Part shown: piece after piece, positions 42,882 through 51,532 of the stretch
How positions within the stretch are numbered: the first letter of the stretch is position 1
Layout of the letters: the number at the start of each line of letters is the position of its first letter
Origin: Paenibacillus sp. MAEPY2
GTDB lineage: Bacteria; Bacillota; Bacilli; Paenibacillales; Paenibacillaceae
NCBI RefSeq assembly: GCF_000499205.1
Contig: NZ_AWUK01000036.1
Span: forward strand, 28,269 to 92,268
Direction of reading: 5' to 3'
Length of the DNA stretch: 64,000 bases
Notes under the pieces: model-generated
Databases searched by the model: none
The model's input: the letters and a program-made list of their open reading frames with translations, nothing else
What the model was told of the DNA's origin: nothing
Made by a program: the position numbers and the translations under genes

Positions 42882-43962
42882 ACGCAGAAGTTTTCGAACA
42901 ACCATGATTCTGTTACTTGGTCTAAGCATGCTGGCATCTGGCGCGATTACCTTTGGGGTATATAAACTGATGCAATACTATTACACCGGAGTGCGTGCGG
43001 AGGATCAGTTAGCTGAATATCGTCACTTTATGAAAAGCATAGGGGATATTTACTTTTTCCTTATCCTGTTCATTCCGCTTGCTATACTGTTTTTCTTCTG
43101 GTTTACGAAGCCATATGTTACCTATTTCAAAGATATCTCTACTGGTATCCGGCAACTCGCGAGTGGAGATTTCCAGCACCGTGTTCAGATTTCGACGAAG
43201 GACGAGCTGGGCGCGATTGCAGAGGATATAAATCTGGCAAATCTGAAGCTGAAGGAAGCGGTAGAACGGGGAGATTTTGCGGAGAGCAGCAGGGACCAGC
43301 TGGTAGTAAACCTGGCGCATGATTTACGTACGCCCCTAACGTCAGTATTGGGTTATCTGGATCTGTTGATGAAGGATGATCAGCTGACGGAAGAGCAGGT
43401 CAGACACTTTACAGCGATTGCTTTTACCAAATCTCAGCGTCTAGAGAAACTTATTGATGATTTGTTTGAGATTACACGAATGAACTATGGCATGTTGCCG
43501 ATCGAGAAAAAGAGACTTGATCTTAGTGAGCTGCTGAGGCAGATGAACGAAGAGCTGTACCCCGTTTTTGAAAAGAACCACCTGGTCACCCGACTGCATA
43601 TCGATTCCGAATTAACCATCTCCGGCGATGGTGAGGTGCTTGCACGCGTGTTTGAGAACCTGTTAATCAATGCGGCACGTCACGGTACAGATGGTCTTTA
43701 TGTGGATATTCATGGGCATCGTGATGCAGGACAGGTTATCATTCAGATCATGAACTATGGGGGACATATTCATCCAGATGATCTGCCTCATATTTTCGAT
43801 ATGTACTATACCGGAGATCGGGCGCGGACACCTCAGGAAGGTGGAACAGGTCTAGGACTTTTTATCGCCAAAAACATTGTGGAGCAGCATGATGGGACCA
43901 TTTCGGCCCAGAGTGATGTCGTACGGACCGTATTTGAAGTTCGGTTACCTGCAATAGAATGA
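42874..43962 (+). CDS. vanS: VanS-type sensor histidine kinase
   Basis: 362 residues from the ATG overlapping the vanR stop. Two membrane helices (about 12-32 and 58-82) surround a short outer loop. Then come HAMP, and the H-box with His149 in LVVNLAHDLRTPLTSVLGYLDLL, which is nearly the VanS signature. The ATPase domain has NLLINAARHG, HIFDMYYTGDRAR and GGTGLGLFIAK. It signals to VanR. The inducer (glycopeptide or wall stress) is inferred from the family. Confidence 0.9.
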   Translation: MNKRRSFRTTMILLLGLSMLASGAITFGVYKLMQYYYTGVRAEDQLAEYRHFMKSIGDIYFFLILFIPLAILFFFWFTKPYVTYFKDISTGIRQLASGDFQHRVQISTKDELGAIAEDINLANLKLKEAVERGDFAESSRDQLVVNLAHDLRTPLTSVLGYLDLLMKDDQLTEEQVRHFTAIAFTKSQRLEKLIDDLFEITRMNYGMLPIEKKRLDLSELLRQMNEELYPVFEKNHLVTRLHIDSELTISGDGEVLARVFENLLINAARHGTDGLYVDIHGHRDAGQVIIQIMNYGGHIHPDDLPHIFDMYYTGDRARTPQEGGTGLGLFIAKNIVEQHDGTISAQSDVVRTVFEVRLPAIE

Positions 43963-43976
43963 ATTTACATGCCAAA

Positions 43977-44038
43977 TTTAAGAAAAACTTTAGAATTGCC
44001 CTGCTTTTTTTTAACTAGTTTTCTCTATCCTTGATAAT
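43977..44038 (+). promoter_or_regulatory. vanY promoter with upstream direct repeat
   Basis: TTTAAC (44010-44015), 17 bases, GATAAT (44033-44038). Upstream TTTAAGAA and TTTAGAAT repeat with an 11-base period (43977-43996), as OmpR-family activators bind. This suggests VanR control of vanY. Confidence 0.5.
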
Positions 44039-44061
44039 ACGAGGTAAAGGAGGAACAAGGG

Positions 44062-44925
44062 ATGAAGAAGTGGGGATTTTTGATATGTATCATTGTACTG
44101 GGATATATTTTTTCCAAGTCACCTGCATTGTTTGAGCAGAAGGAAGAAGCGAATCTGCAAATTCAGAATACGGCTGAAAATCGGGCGGGATATACCAAAA
44201 CCATTAACGTGGATATGAAGAATCAAGTACATAAAGGGAATTTACTGCTCGTCAATTCGGAGTATCCTGTTCATGCGGAGGGTATTAGAACGGACATTGT
44301 GAATTTGGCTGAACAACAAGATCTGGTTCGTGGATACGGCTTGCTGGATCACAATATCATGTTGTCAAAGTACGTAGCGCAAGCGTTCGAGAAGATGATT
44401 GAAGCTGCAGCGAAAGATGACGTGCGTTACTTCCTCATCAGCAGTGGTTATCGAGACTTTACGAAACAGGAGCAGCTTTACGAGGAAAAGGGTTCGGACT
44501 ATGCGCTTCCTGCGGGTCACAGTGAACATAATCTGGGCTTGTCCATGGATATCGGCTCTACCCTGGCTGCCATGAGTGAAGCGCCAGAAGGAGCTTGGCT
44601 GGAGAAGAATGCATGGAAATACGGATTCATTTTACGTTACCCGAAGGATAAAGTGCACATCACCGGCATTCAATACGAACCTTGGCATTTTAGGTATGTG
44701 GGACTGCCTCACAGTGCCATCATGTATCATAATAACCTGGTGCTGGAGCAGTATTTGGAGCTGCTGCAACAGAAAAAGAGCATTTCCGCTGAAGTCGGGG
44801 ACAAGCACTATCATGTGCGCTATTACGATGCATCCAAAGAGAAGAGCATTAACGTACCTGAACACGGTCAATATGAGATATCGGGAGACAACATGAACGG
44901 AGTTGTCGTGACAGTAGAGGAATAA
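44062..44925 (+). CDS. vanY: VanY-type D,D-carboxypeptidase
   Basis: 287 residues. An N-terminal signal anchor (WGFLICIIVLGYIFS) puts the enzyme outside. Zinc ligands and catalytic residues lie in SSGYRDFTKQ, AGHSEHNLGLSMDIG and EPWHFRYVG. It removes terminal D-Ala from peptidoglycan stems, lowering glycopeptide binding. AAAGGAGGAACAAGGG precedes the ATG. Separate promoter from vanRS. vanZ follows at 31 bases. Confidence 0.92.
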   Translation: MKKWGFLICIIVLGYIFSKSPALFEQKEEANLQIQNTAENRAGYTKTINVDMKNQVHKGNLLLVNSEYPVHAEGIRTDIVNLAEQQDLVRGYGLLDHNIMLSKYVAQAFEKMIEAAAKDDVRYFLISSGYRDFTKQEQLYEEKGSDYALPAGHSEHNLGLSMDIGSTLAAMSEAPEGAWLEKNAWKYGFILRYPKDKVHITGIQYEPWHFRYVGLPHSAIMYHNNLVLEQYLELLQQKKSISAEVGDKHYHVRYYDASKEKSINVPEHGQYEISGDNMNGVVVTVEE

Positions 44926-44956
44926 ACAAACAACAAGATATACACGGAGGTTCATT

Positions 44957-45508
44957 ATGAAACCTAAAGAGTTCAATATGAAAATCATTTGGATGGCGGC
45001 ATTCATCATCTATCTGTATCTGTTGACCAAGCTGATTCTTTTCAAGGGACATACGATGGATTGGAACGTCGTTAGAGTTCAACTTATGACGTTCGCGCAA
45101 CAGCCGGATCTGATTCATACGCGTACCGTTAACCTGACGCCATTTCAGGAAATTTCAAGAGACTGGCATAGCCTGTCGTTACATCGTCCCGGAACCGCAA
45201 TTCATCTGCTCGGTAATATCATGGCCTTTATCCCGCTGGGTATCTTCATTCCAGTGCTGATGGGTAACAAGCTGTTGTCAGGGGCAAAGGTACTTGTACT
45301 TTCCTTGCTCTTAAGTTTTGCTTTTGAAGTGACACAGCTATTGACGGGCATGGGCATATTCGACGTGGATGATCTTATGCTGAATACCTTTGGTGGGGTG
45401 ATTGGTTATGTCCTGTATACGATGCTTATCGGTCTGAAACGGATAATCGTAGGTGGAGCGCCTGGCACCGCGAGAGAAGAGTATAATTCCAATCAGAGTC
45501 GCGTGTAA
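44957..45508 (+). CDS. vanZ: VanZ-family membrane protein
   Basis: 183 residues with four membrane helices. NLTPFQEISRDW, LLGNIMAFIPLGIFIPVL and FEVTQLLTGMGIFDVDDLMLNTFGGVIGY are the VanZ signatures. VanZ raises teicoplanin tolerance in enterococci by an unclear mechanism. ACGGAGGTTCATT precedes the ATG. It is the last gene of the van-like cluster; no vanH, vanA or vanX follows. Confidence 0.92.
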   Translation: MKPKEFNMKIIWMAAFIIYLYLLTKLILFKGHTMDWNVVRVQLMTFAQQPDLIHTRTVNLTPFQEISRDWHSLSLHRPGTAIHLLGNIMAFIPLGIFIPVLMGNKLLSGAKVLVLSLLLSFAFEVTQLLTGMGIFDVDDLMLNTFGGVIGYVLYTMLIGLKRIIVGGAPGTAREEYNSNQSRV

Positions 45509-45610
45509 GGAGGGGGCGTACACGCAATCGCTGGATCAAGCTTCACATTACATTGGACATTAAAGGCAAGTTGGCATAAACATCATTAAGCATGCCCCTA
45601 TTCATTCTAT

Positions 45611-45661
45611 AAAAAAAGCTCCCCATCACCGTGCAGAGTGCACGTGACGAGGAGCTTTTCT
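45611..45661. terminator. Bidirectional terminator between vanZ and acnA
   Basis: AAAAAGCTCC/GGAGCTTTT arms with an inner CGTGCA/TGCACG stem, T-rich both ways. Confidence 0.85.
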
Positions 45662-45693
45662 GTATAACTTAATTGCATTAAATATAAAGGCAA

Positions 45694-48408
45694 TTAAGAT
45701 TTTTTCATCATTTGACGCAATACGGTTTGCAGGATACCACCGTTATGGTAGTAGTCCACGTCCACCATGCTGTCCAGACGAGCGATGACAGGGAAGTCGA
45801 ACTTGGTGCCGTCCTCACGGGTTACGGTAACCGTCAGCTCTTGGCCTGGTTTCACATCATTGCTCAGACCTGTGATGTCATACGTTTCACGACCGTTCAG
45901 ACCGAGGCTGGACCAGCCATGACCTTCCTGGAATTGCAATGGCATTACGCCCATGCCCACCAGGTTACTGCGGTGAATACGCTCGAAGCTTTCTGCGATA
46001 ACGGCTTTGACGCCGAGCAGGAATGTTCCTTTTGCCGCCCAGTCACGGGAGCTTCCTGTACCATACTCTTTACCTGCGATAACGATCAGGTTCTGTCCTT
46101 CGTCCTGATACTTCATGGAAGCATCGTAGATAGACATTTCTTCGTCCGTTGGCAGGTATTTCGTAATACCACCCTCGGTACCTGGAGCCACTTGGTTACG
46201 AATACGAATGTTGGCGAACGTACCACGCATCATGACTTCATGGTTACCACGACGGGAGCCGTAAGAGTTGAAGTCTTTGCGTTCTACGCCATGTTCTTTC
46301 AGGTACAGTCCAGCCGGACTGGATGGTGCGATATTACCCGCTGGCGAGATGTGATCCGTTGTTACGGAATCAGCAAGCAATGCCATGACACGTGCGGAAC
46401 GAATATCTGCGATATCCGTCAACTTGTCGCCAAGCTCCTGGAAGAATGGTGGATTCTGAATGTATGTGGAGTTAGGATCCCACTCATACAATTCGCCTTC
46501 CGGTACAGGAATCGTATTCCAGCGCTCGTTAGCTGTAAATACGTTCTCGTATTTGTTGCGGAACATCTGTGCGTTCAGCGAGCTAGCGATGGTATCCTTG
46601 ATTTCCTCGGAGCTAGGCCAGAGGTCTTTCAGGAATACAGGCTCGTTGTTGGTATCATAGCCGATTGGATCGGTTGCAAAATCAATATTAACGGTACCCG
46701 CCAGAGCATACGCCACAACGAGTGGCGGTGAAGCCAAGTAGTTGGCTTTGACCTGAGCGTGCACACGACCTTCAAAGTTACGGTTACCGGACAATACAGC
46801 CGCTACCGTCATGTCGTTCTCAGCGATTGCTTCGCTTACTTCGTCTGGCAGTGGGCCAGAGTTACCGATGCAAGTTGCGCAACCGTAGCCGGCCACGTTG
46901 AATCCGAGTTTGTCGAGATATTCAATCAGTCCTGCTTTTTCCAGATACTCGGTAACTACGAGGGAACCTGGAGTCAAGCTGCTTTTCACGTAGCCAGGCT
47001 TGGTCAGACCACGTTCAACGGCTTTTTTCGCAAGCAGACCCGCTCCAACCATTACACTTGGGTTCGAAGTGTTGGTGCAGCTTGTGATTGCCGCGATAAC
47101 GACAGCACCAGCAGACAGTTCGCTAGTGGAACCGTCTGGGTGTTTTACAGGCACTTTCTCAGCGATTTTCTCGTCGCTCAGTCCATAGCCGCCTTTGTCG
47201 ATCGGCGTGCGGATAATACTATTGAAGCCTTCTTTCATTTGAGTCAGCTCGATGCGATCCTGTGGACGTTTAGGTCCCGCGAGACTTGGTACAACAGATG
47301 CCAGGTCAAGTTCAATCACATCTGTAAACTCAGGGTCAACCGTATCAGCAGTACGGAACATGTTCTGAGCTTTGTAATAAGCTTCAACCAGATCCACCTG
47401 TTCGTCGGTACGACCCGTATTACGCATATAGTTCAGTGTTTCGCTATCTACAGGGAAGAAACCGATTGTTGCGCCGTATTCTGGTGCCATGTTGGCAACC
47501 GTTGCACGGTCAGCCAGACTGATGTTGCTAAGACCCGGTCCGTAGAACTCGACGAATTTACCGACAACGCCTTTCTTACGAAGCATTTGGGTAACAGTGA
47601 GTGCTAGATCCGTTGCAGTTGCGCCTTCGCTCAGGCTGCCTGTTAATTTGAAACCGATAACGTCCGGTGTTACAAAATAAAGCGGTTGGCCCAGCATGCC
47701 TGCTTCAGCCTCGATCCCGCCAACCCCCCAACCAACAACGCCGAGTCCGTTGATCATGGTGGTGTGGGAGTCCGTTCCTACGAGGGAATCCGGGAATACA
47801 ACGGTTTCGCCGTCAATGGTTTTGGTTGCAGCCACGGAAGCCAGGTACTCCAGGTTAACCTGGTGAACGATCCCTGTGGATGGTGGAACTGCACGGAAGT
47901 TGTTGAATGCCGTTTGCGCCCAGCGCAAGAAACGGTAACGCTCTTCATTACGCTCGAACTCAACCTTGATGTTGTAGTCGAGTGCATCGTTCGTTCCGAA
48001 CGCATCAACCATAACGGAGTGGTCGATAACGAGATCGACGGGAACGAGTGGGTTGATTTGTTTTGGATCGCCGCCTGCTTTTTTCACGGTATCACGCATT
48101 GCTGCAAGGTCAACGACAACCGGTACACCGGTGAAATCTTGCAGAACGATACGTGCAGGGATAAATGGAATTTCTTTGTTATTGTCACGGCCTTCTGCCC
48201 AGCCGGTCAGTTGTTTAACATGTTCTTCGGTAATTGCACGTCCGTCAAATTGACGAATAGCTGCTTCGAGCAGCACTTTAATGGAGAAAGGAAGCTTGGA
48301 AAGGTCGCCGTAGCCGCCTTCCTGAAGAGCATCTAAACTGTAGTAGCGATAAGACTTGCCTCCGACCTCAAGACTGCGGGCCGCGGAGAAATGATTCTTG
48401 GCTGACAT
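45694..48408 (-). CDS. acnA: Aconitate hydratase
   Basis: 904 residues, the IRP/AcnA type of TCA-cycle aconitase (CitB in Bacillus). Cluster cysteines are in AAITSCTNTSNPSVM and GYGCATCIGNSGPL. GTDSHTTMINGLGVVGWGVGGIEAE and AGKEYGTGSSRDWAAKG are catalytic signatures. Full length. AAGGAGGTACATGT precedes the ATG. The leader contains a palindrome identical in arms to the iclR operator. Confidence 0.97.
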   Translation of the reverse strand: MSAKNHFSAARSLEVGGKSYRYYSLDALQEGGYGDLSKLPFSIKVLLEAAIRQFDGRAITEEHVKQLTGWAEGRDNNKEIPFIPARIVLQDFTGVPVVVDLAAMRDTVKKAGGDPKQINPLVPVDLVIDHSVMVDAFGTNDALDYNIKVEFERNEERYRFLRWAQTAFNNFRAVPPSTGIVHQVNLEYLASVAATKTIDGETVVFPDSLVGTDSHTTMINGLGVVGWGVGGIEAEAGMLGQPLYFVTPDVIGFKLTGSLSEGATATDLALTVTQMLRKKGVVGKFVEFYGPGLSNISLADRATVANMAPEYGATIGFFPVDSETLNYMRNTGRTDEQVDLVEAYYKAQNMFRTADTVDPEFTDVIELDLASVVPSLAGPKRPQDRIELTQMKEGFNSIIRTPIDKGGYGLSDEKIAEKVPVKHPDGSTSELSAGAVVIAAITSCTNTSNPSVMVGAGLLAKKAVERGLTKPGYVKSSLTPGSLVVTEYLEKAGLIEYLDKLGFNVAGYGCATCIGNSGPLPDEVSEAIAENDMTVAAVLSGNRNFEGRVHAQVKANYLASPPLVVAYALAGTVNIDFATDPIGYDTNNEPVFLKDLWPSSEEIKDTIASSLNAQMFRNKYENVFTANERWNTIPVPEGELYEWDPNSTYIQNPPFFQELGDKLTDIADIRSARVMALLADSVTTDHISPAGNIAPSSPAGLYLKEHGVERKDFNSYGSRRGNHEVMMRGTFANIRIRNQVAPGTEGGITKYLPTDEEMSIYDASMKYQDEGQNLIVIAGKEYGTGSSRDWAAKGTFLLGVKAVIAESFERIHRSNLVGMGVMPLQFQEGHGWSSLGLNGRETYDITGLSNDVKPGQELTVTVTREDGTKFDFPVIARLDSMVDVDYYHNGGILQTVLRQMMKKS

Positions 48409-48500
48409 ACATGTACCTCCTTAAAATGTGTCGGTGAGATGAAGAAAACGTCCATATAGGTGAAGAACAGGCCTTCATCGTTCCGTGTCCTTGTTCACTG

Positions 48501-48517
48501 GTTTCATCAGGTGAAAC
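48501..48517 (-). promoter_or_regulatory. Palindromic operator GTTTCA-N5-TGAAAC in the acnA leader
   Basis: A perfect 6-bp palindrome with a 5-base spacer, identical in arms and spacing to the site upstream of iclR. It lies about +24 to +40 of the predicted acnA transcript, a roadblock position. Confidence 0.6.
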
Positions 48518-48546
48518 GTAATTTCATAATCGTAACTTTAGTTTTA

Positions 48547-48575
48547 AGTATACCGTTTTCAACGCCGTACGTAAA
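48547..48575 (-). promoter_or_regulatory. Predicted SigA promoter of acnA
   Basis: On the minus strand TTTACG, 17 bases, TATACT (-10 at 48547-48552). Transcription would start near 48540. The rest of the gap up to 48768 shows no gene. Confidence 0.55.
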
Positions 48576-48789
48576 GGGCTTTTTGCCTGTCCAGCCAAGC
48601 GAATTAGACTTTGAATGCGTTCTCAAGTAAAGGGTATGGACGCAATCTCTTCCGTACGCATTATCCCCGATATTAAGGCTTCAAAACAGAACCAGACACA
48701 TACAACCGAAATTCTCTCATATAAATAAAAAAGAGTTTTCATGCAATGGATCATTCCGGACAGAACTCATGCCAAAGGGGGACACAGGC

Positions 48790-49788
48790 TTGGAACGCGA
48801 ATGGAAGAGTGCCTTATATACCTACGTGAACCAGTATAATCGCTGTGAGATCGACTACCGTCCACAGACAAGCGAACGGATTGTCACCGATCCGGAATTT
48901 GTGCTGGAACGGGGAGAGCGGATGGCCAGACTGGACCAATGGTATCGCAAGCGGCGGGCCGTGCCTCTTCGCAGTGAGACCAGCGCCAAGCTTGTGCGGA
49001 CACTGATGGATGGGGCAGATGAATCGGTGGTGGACGTTCAATTGTACAGCAGGCTGTTCTATGAGAAGAACGGTTTGACCCATCGGGAAGACCGGATTGA
49101 GCGGGAACGCCTGACCTTTCTTAGGCAAGGCGGGGTTTGGACCATTGCACGGGTGGAACGTGAGGTGCCGGAGCGTCGTCCGGTAGGCGAGGGTCGTCCT
49201 TTTCAACAAGCTGATTTTGTACAGGCGATGAACCGGCCGCTGCTTAACCGGGAAGTGCTGGGACAGGGTAGGAGATCAAAGCAGCAGCTGTATCGCAGGG
49301 ATCTTGCTGTGGCCTACGCGGATCGGTGGTGGAATGCGGGTAATCCGGCCTTTGAGGAATTCGATGTGGACTGCACCAACTATGTGTCCCAATGTCTCTT
49401 TGCAGGGGGAGCACCCATCCACTATACTGGTAAAAGAGAAGCAGGATGGTGGTACAAAGGCTATGTGAATGGCGCCGAAATGTGGAGCTACAGTTGGGCG
49501 GTCTCCAATAGCCTGGAGCGCTATTTATCCGGCAGCAGCTGGGGGTTGTCAGCAACCGAAGTGGAGCGTCCCGAGCAGCTGATGCTTGGAGATGTCATTC
49601 TCTACGACTGGGATGGGGATGGCAGGTTTCAACACAGTACTGTTGTGACCGCTTTTGATGCGGGGGGAATGCCGCTTGTGAATGCACATACAGTCAGCAG
49701 CCGCCACCGTTTCTGGGATTACCGGGATTCTTACGCCTGGAACGAGCGGACGGTGTATCGGCTTTTTCATATTGCAGATGAATTTTGA
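48790..49788 (+). CDS. Putative amidase-domain (amidase_6) cell-wall protein
   Basis: 332 residues from a TTG with AAAGGGGG 8 bases upstream; an ATG at 48769 is in frame but has no ribosome site. The C-terminal half is the papain/CHAP-like amidase_6 domain. It has Cys in FDVDCTNYVSQCLFAGG, then GWWYKG, EMWSYSWAVSNSLERYL, His in GRFQHSTVVTAFDAGG and NAHTVSSRHRFWDY. The N-terminal 150 residues are an all-alpha/beta region of unknown role. No signal peptide is visible, so a spore-compartment role is possible but not shown. Confidence 0.85.
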   Translation: MEREWKSALYTYVNQYNRCEIDYRPQTSERIVTDPEFVLERGERMARLDQWYRKRRAVPLRSETSAKLVRTLMDGADESVVDVQLYSRLFYEKNGLTHREDRIERERLTFLRQGGVWTIARVEREVPERRPVGEGRPFQQADFVQAMNRPLLNREVLGQGRRSKQQLYRRDLAVAYADRWWNAGNPAFEEFDVDCTNYVSQCLFAGGAPIHYTGKREAGWWYKGYVNGAEMWSYSWAVSNSLERYLSGSSWGLSATEVERPEQLMLGDVILYDWDGDGRFQHSTVVTAFDAGGMPLVNAHTVSSRHRFWDYRDSYAWNERTVYRLFHIADEF

Positions 49789-49921
49789 TGGTCAAAGATT
49801 TTACGGGATTCGGTGACGTGGACATCAGGTTCCGTGTAAAATAAGTCTAGATAACAGAATAAAAGTGGTGCTGAACATGCAGGCATGACAGCATCATTGC
49901 ACAGATAATCGGAGGTTACAC

Positions 49922-51022
49922 ATGAGTATGGATAAATTAACAGTAGGCGTCGTTTACGGCGGAAAGTCAGGCGAGCATGAGGTATCGCTGCAAACGGCGT
50001 TTGCTGTAACGAACGCATTTGATTACGAGAAGTATGAATTGGTTCCTTTTTATATCTCCAAGCAGGGTACGTGGAAAAAAGGATCTGTCATGCATGCGCC
50101 ATTCGCGCAGATTGAAGATTTGAAGCTGGAGCAGGCGGCGGGCGGAACCCAGGAAGCGCTTAACGCGCTGTTTGGCCGTTTATATGGCGGAGAAGAGGCG
50201 ATGGACGTCATGTTCCCGCTGCTGCACGGTACGTTTGGTGAGGATGGTACGATTCAAGGAATGTTCGAGATGGCAGATATGCCTTATGTTGGTGCAGGTG
50301 TACTGGCTTCGGCAGGTGGTATGGACAAAGTGGTCATGAAGAAACTGTTCGCACAGGCTGGAATCGACCAATGTGCCTTTACGTATTTTAACGCTACGCA
50401 GTGGAAGCAGACCGAACATGAAATGATCCTGCAGGTGGAGGATCAGTTGGGCTATCCTTGTTTCATTAAGCCGGCCAATCTCGGTTCCAGCGTGGGGATC
50501 TCGAAAGCGCGTAACCGGGGTGAACTGAAGACAGCAGTGGAGTTTGCTCTTCGTTATGATACGAAGGTTGTCATTGAGGAGTTTGTGGAGGCGCGTGAAG
50601 TTGAGGTTAGTGTGCTTGGCAATGATGAACCGATGGCTTCCGTACCAGGAGAAATCGTATCCTCCGGTGAATATTATGACTATGCAGCCAAATACATCGA
50701 TGGACAGTCTCAGATGCTGATCCCTGCTCCGTTAGACCCGGAAGCCGCAGATCGCATCCGCGAGGCCGCATTGCAGGCATTCCGCGCGATTGAAGGCAAC
50801 GGGATCTCCCGTGCAGACTTCTTCATTCGCAAATCGGATGGGGCATTGCTTATTAATGAAGTAAACACTATGCCTGGTTTCACCCCCTACAGCATGTATC
50901 CACTCTTGTGGCGTGAGACGGGCGTATCGTATGCAGAACTGCTGGATCGCATGATTGAGCTGGCTTTGGAACGCTACAACCGCAAGCAGGCGCTGAACTA
51001 CGAGAACGGCGTACAGGTGTAG
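49922..51022 (+). CDS. ddl: D-alanine--D-alanine ligase
   Basis: 366 residues, ATP-grasp ligase making D-Ala-D-Ala for peptidoglycan. GGKSGEHEVSLQTA at the start, PLLHGTFGEDGTIQG, KPANLGSSVGISKA and NEVNTMPGFTPYSMYP are signatures. The omega-loop reads GEYYDYAAKY (Tyr251-Tyr252). A Tyr here means D-Ala specificity, whereas Phe or His relatives make D-Ala-D-Lac. GGAGGTTACAC precedes the ATG. Four kb from the van-like cluster. Confidence 0.96.
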   Translation: MSMDKLTVGVVYGGKSGEHEVSLQTAFAVTNAFDYEKYELVPFYISKQGTWKKGSVMHAPFAQIEDLKLEQAAGGTQEALNALFGRLYGGEEAMDVMFPLLHGTFGEDGTIQGMFEMADMPYVGAGVLASAGGMDKVVMKKLFAQAGIDQCAFTYFNATQWKQTEHEMILQVEDQLGYPCFIKPANLGSSVGISKARNRGELKTAVEFALRYDTKVVIEEFVEAREVEVSVLGNDEPMASVPGEIVSSGEYYDYAAKYIDGQSQMLIPAPLDPEAADRIREAALQAFRAIEGNGISRADFFIRKSDGALLINEVNTMPGFTPYSMYPLLWRETGVSYAELLDRMIELALERYNRKQALNYENGVQV

Positions 51023-51053
51023 CCTGAGGACGACAATATAAGGAGGGGTATGA

Positions 51054-51377
51054 ATGGGATTTCAGACCGAATTCAATTCCGTGTGCAAATTCAAGAATGA
51101 ACAAGAGCTGTTCGAATTGCTTGAATACGGCCGTGGCAAAATGGTCAAACAAGGCTTCCGCGTATTTCCTACCGGACAAAAAGTCATTGCTTACACACCG
51201 GATAACGTGGCGGTAGCCATCGTAAAAATCGTAGTCTCCATTGCAGAGATTAACTTCCAGGGTCAGGAAGTGACCGAAGTGGAGATGCAATTGATCCGTA
51301 AACTGAACGAGGAAGAATCACGCATTCAGACCGCTCTTGCGGACGAGATGTTCTTTGGTGAACAGGCACAGGCGTAG
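51054..51377 (+). CDS. Hypothetical protein cotranscribed with ddl
   Basis: 107 residues, family not recognised. Predicted alpha/beta: FQTEFNSVCKFKNEQELFELLEYGRGKMVKQGFRVFPTGQKVIAY, then VAVAIVKIVVSIAEINFQGQEVTEVEMQLIRKLNEEE. AAGGAGGGGT precedes the ATG, 31 bases after the ddl stop, so the two probably share a transcript. Confidence 0.8.
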   Translation: MGFQTEFNSVCKFKNEQELFELLEYGRGKMVKQGFRVFPTGQKVIAYTPDNVAVAIVKIVVSIAEINFQGQEVTEVEMQLIRKLNEEESRIQTALADEMFFGEQAQA

Positions 51378-51532
51378 TTTGTTACACGTGGACCGGAACG
51401 AATGGACGGATTTGTCGAAATTACGATTATGGTCACTCTTTTAGGGTAAAACTTGGTTATATACAGTGAAGGGAAGACTGCCGGCTTCATATGCCGGGAA
51501 GGAATTCCGCCCTAATAGAGAGGAAGAAATTC

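Noticed and set aside
45712..48336. Long open frames on the plus strand across acnA (339, 282 and 216 codons)
   Set aside because: They are antisense to a complete, highly conserved aconitase, lack ribosome sites, and have no recognisable protein features. They are by-products of codon bias.
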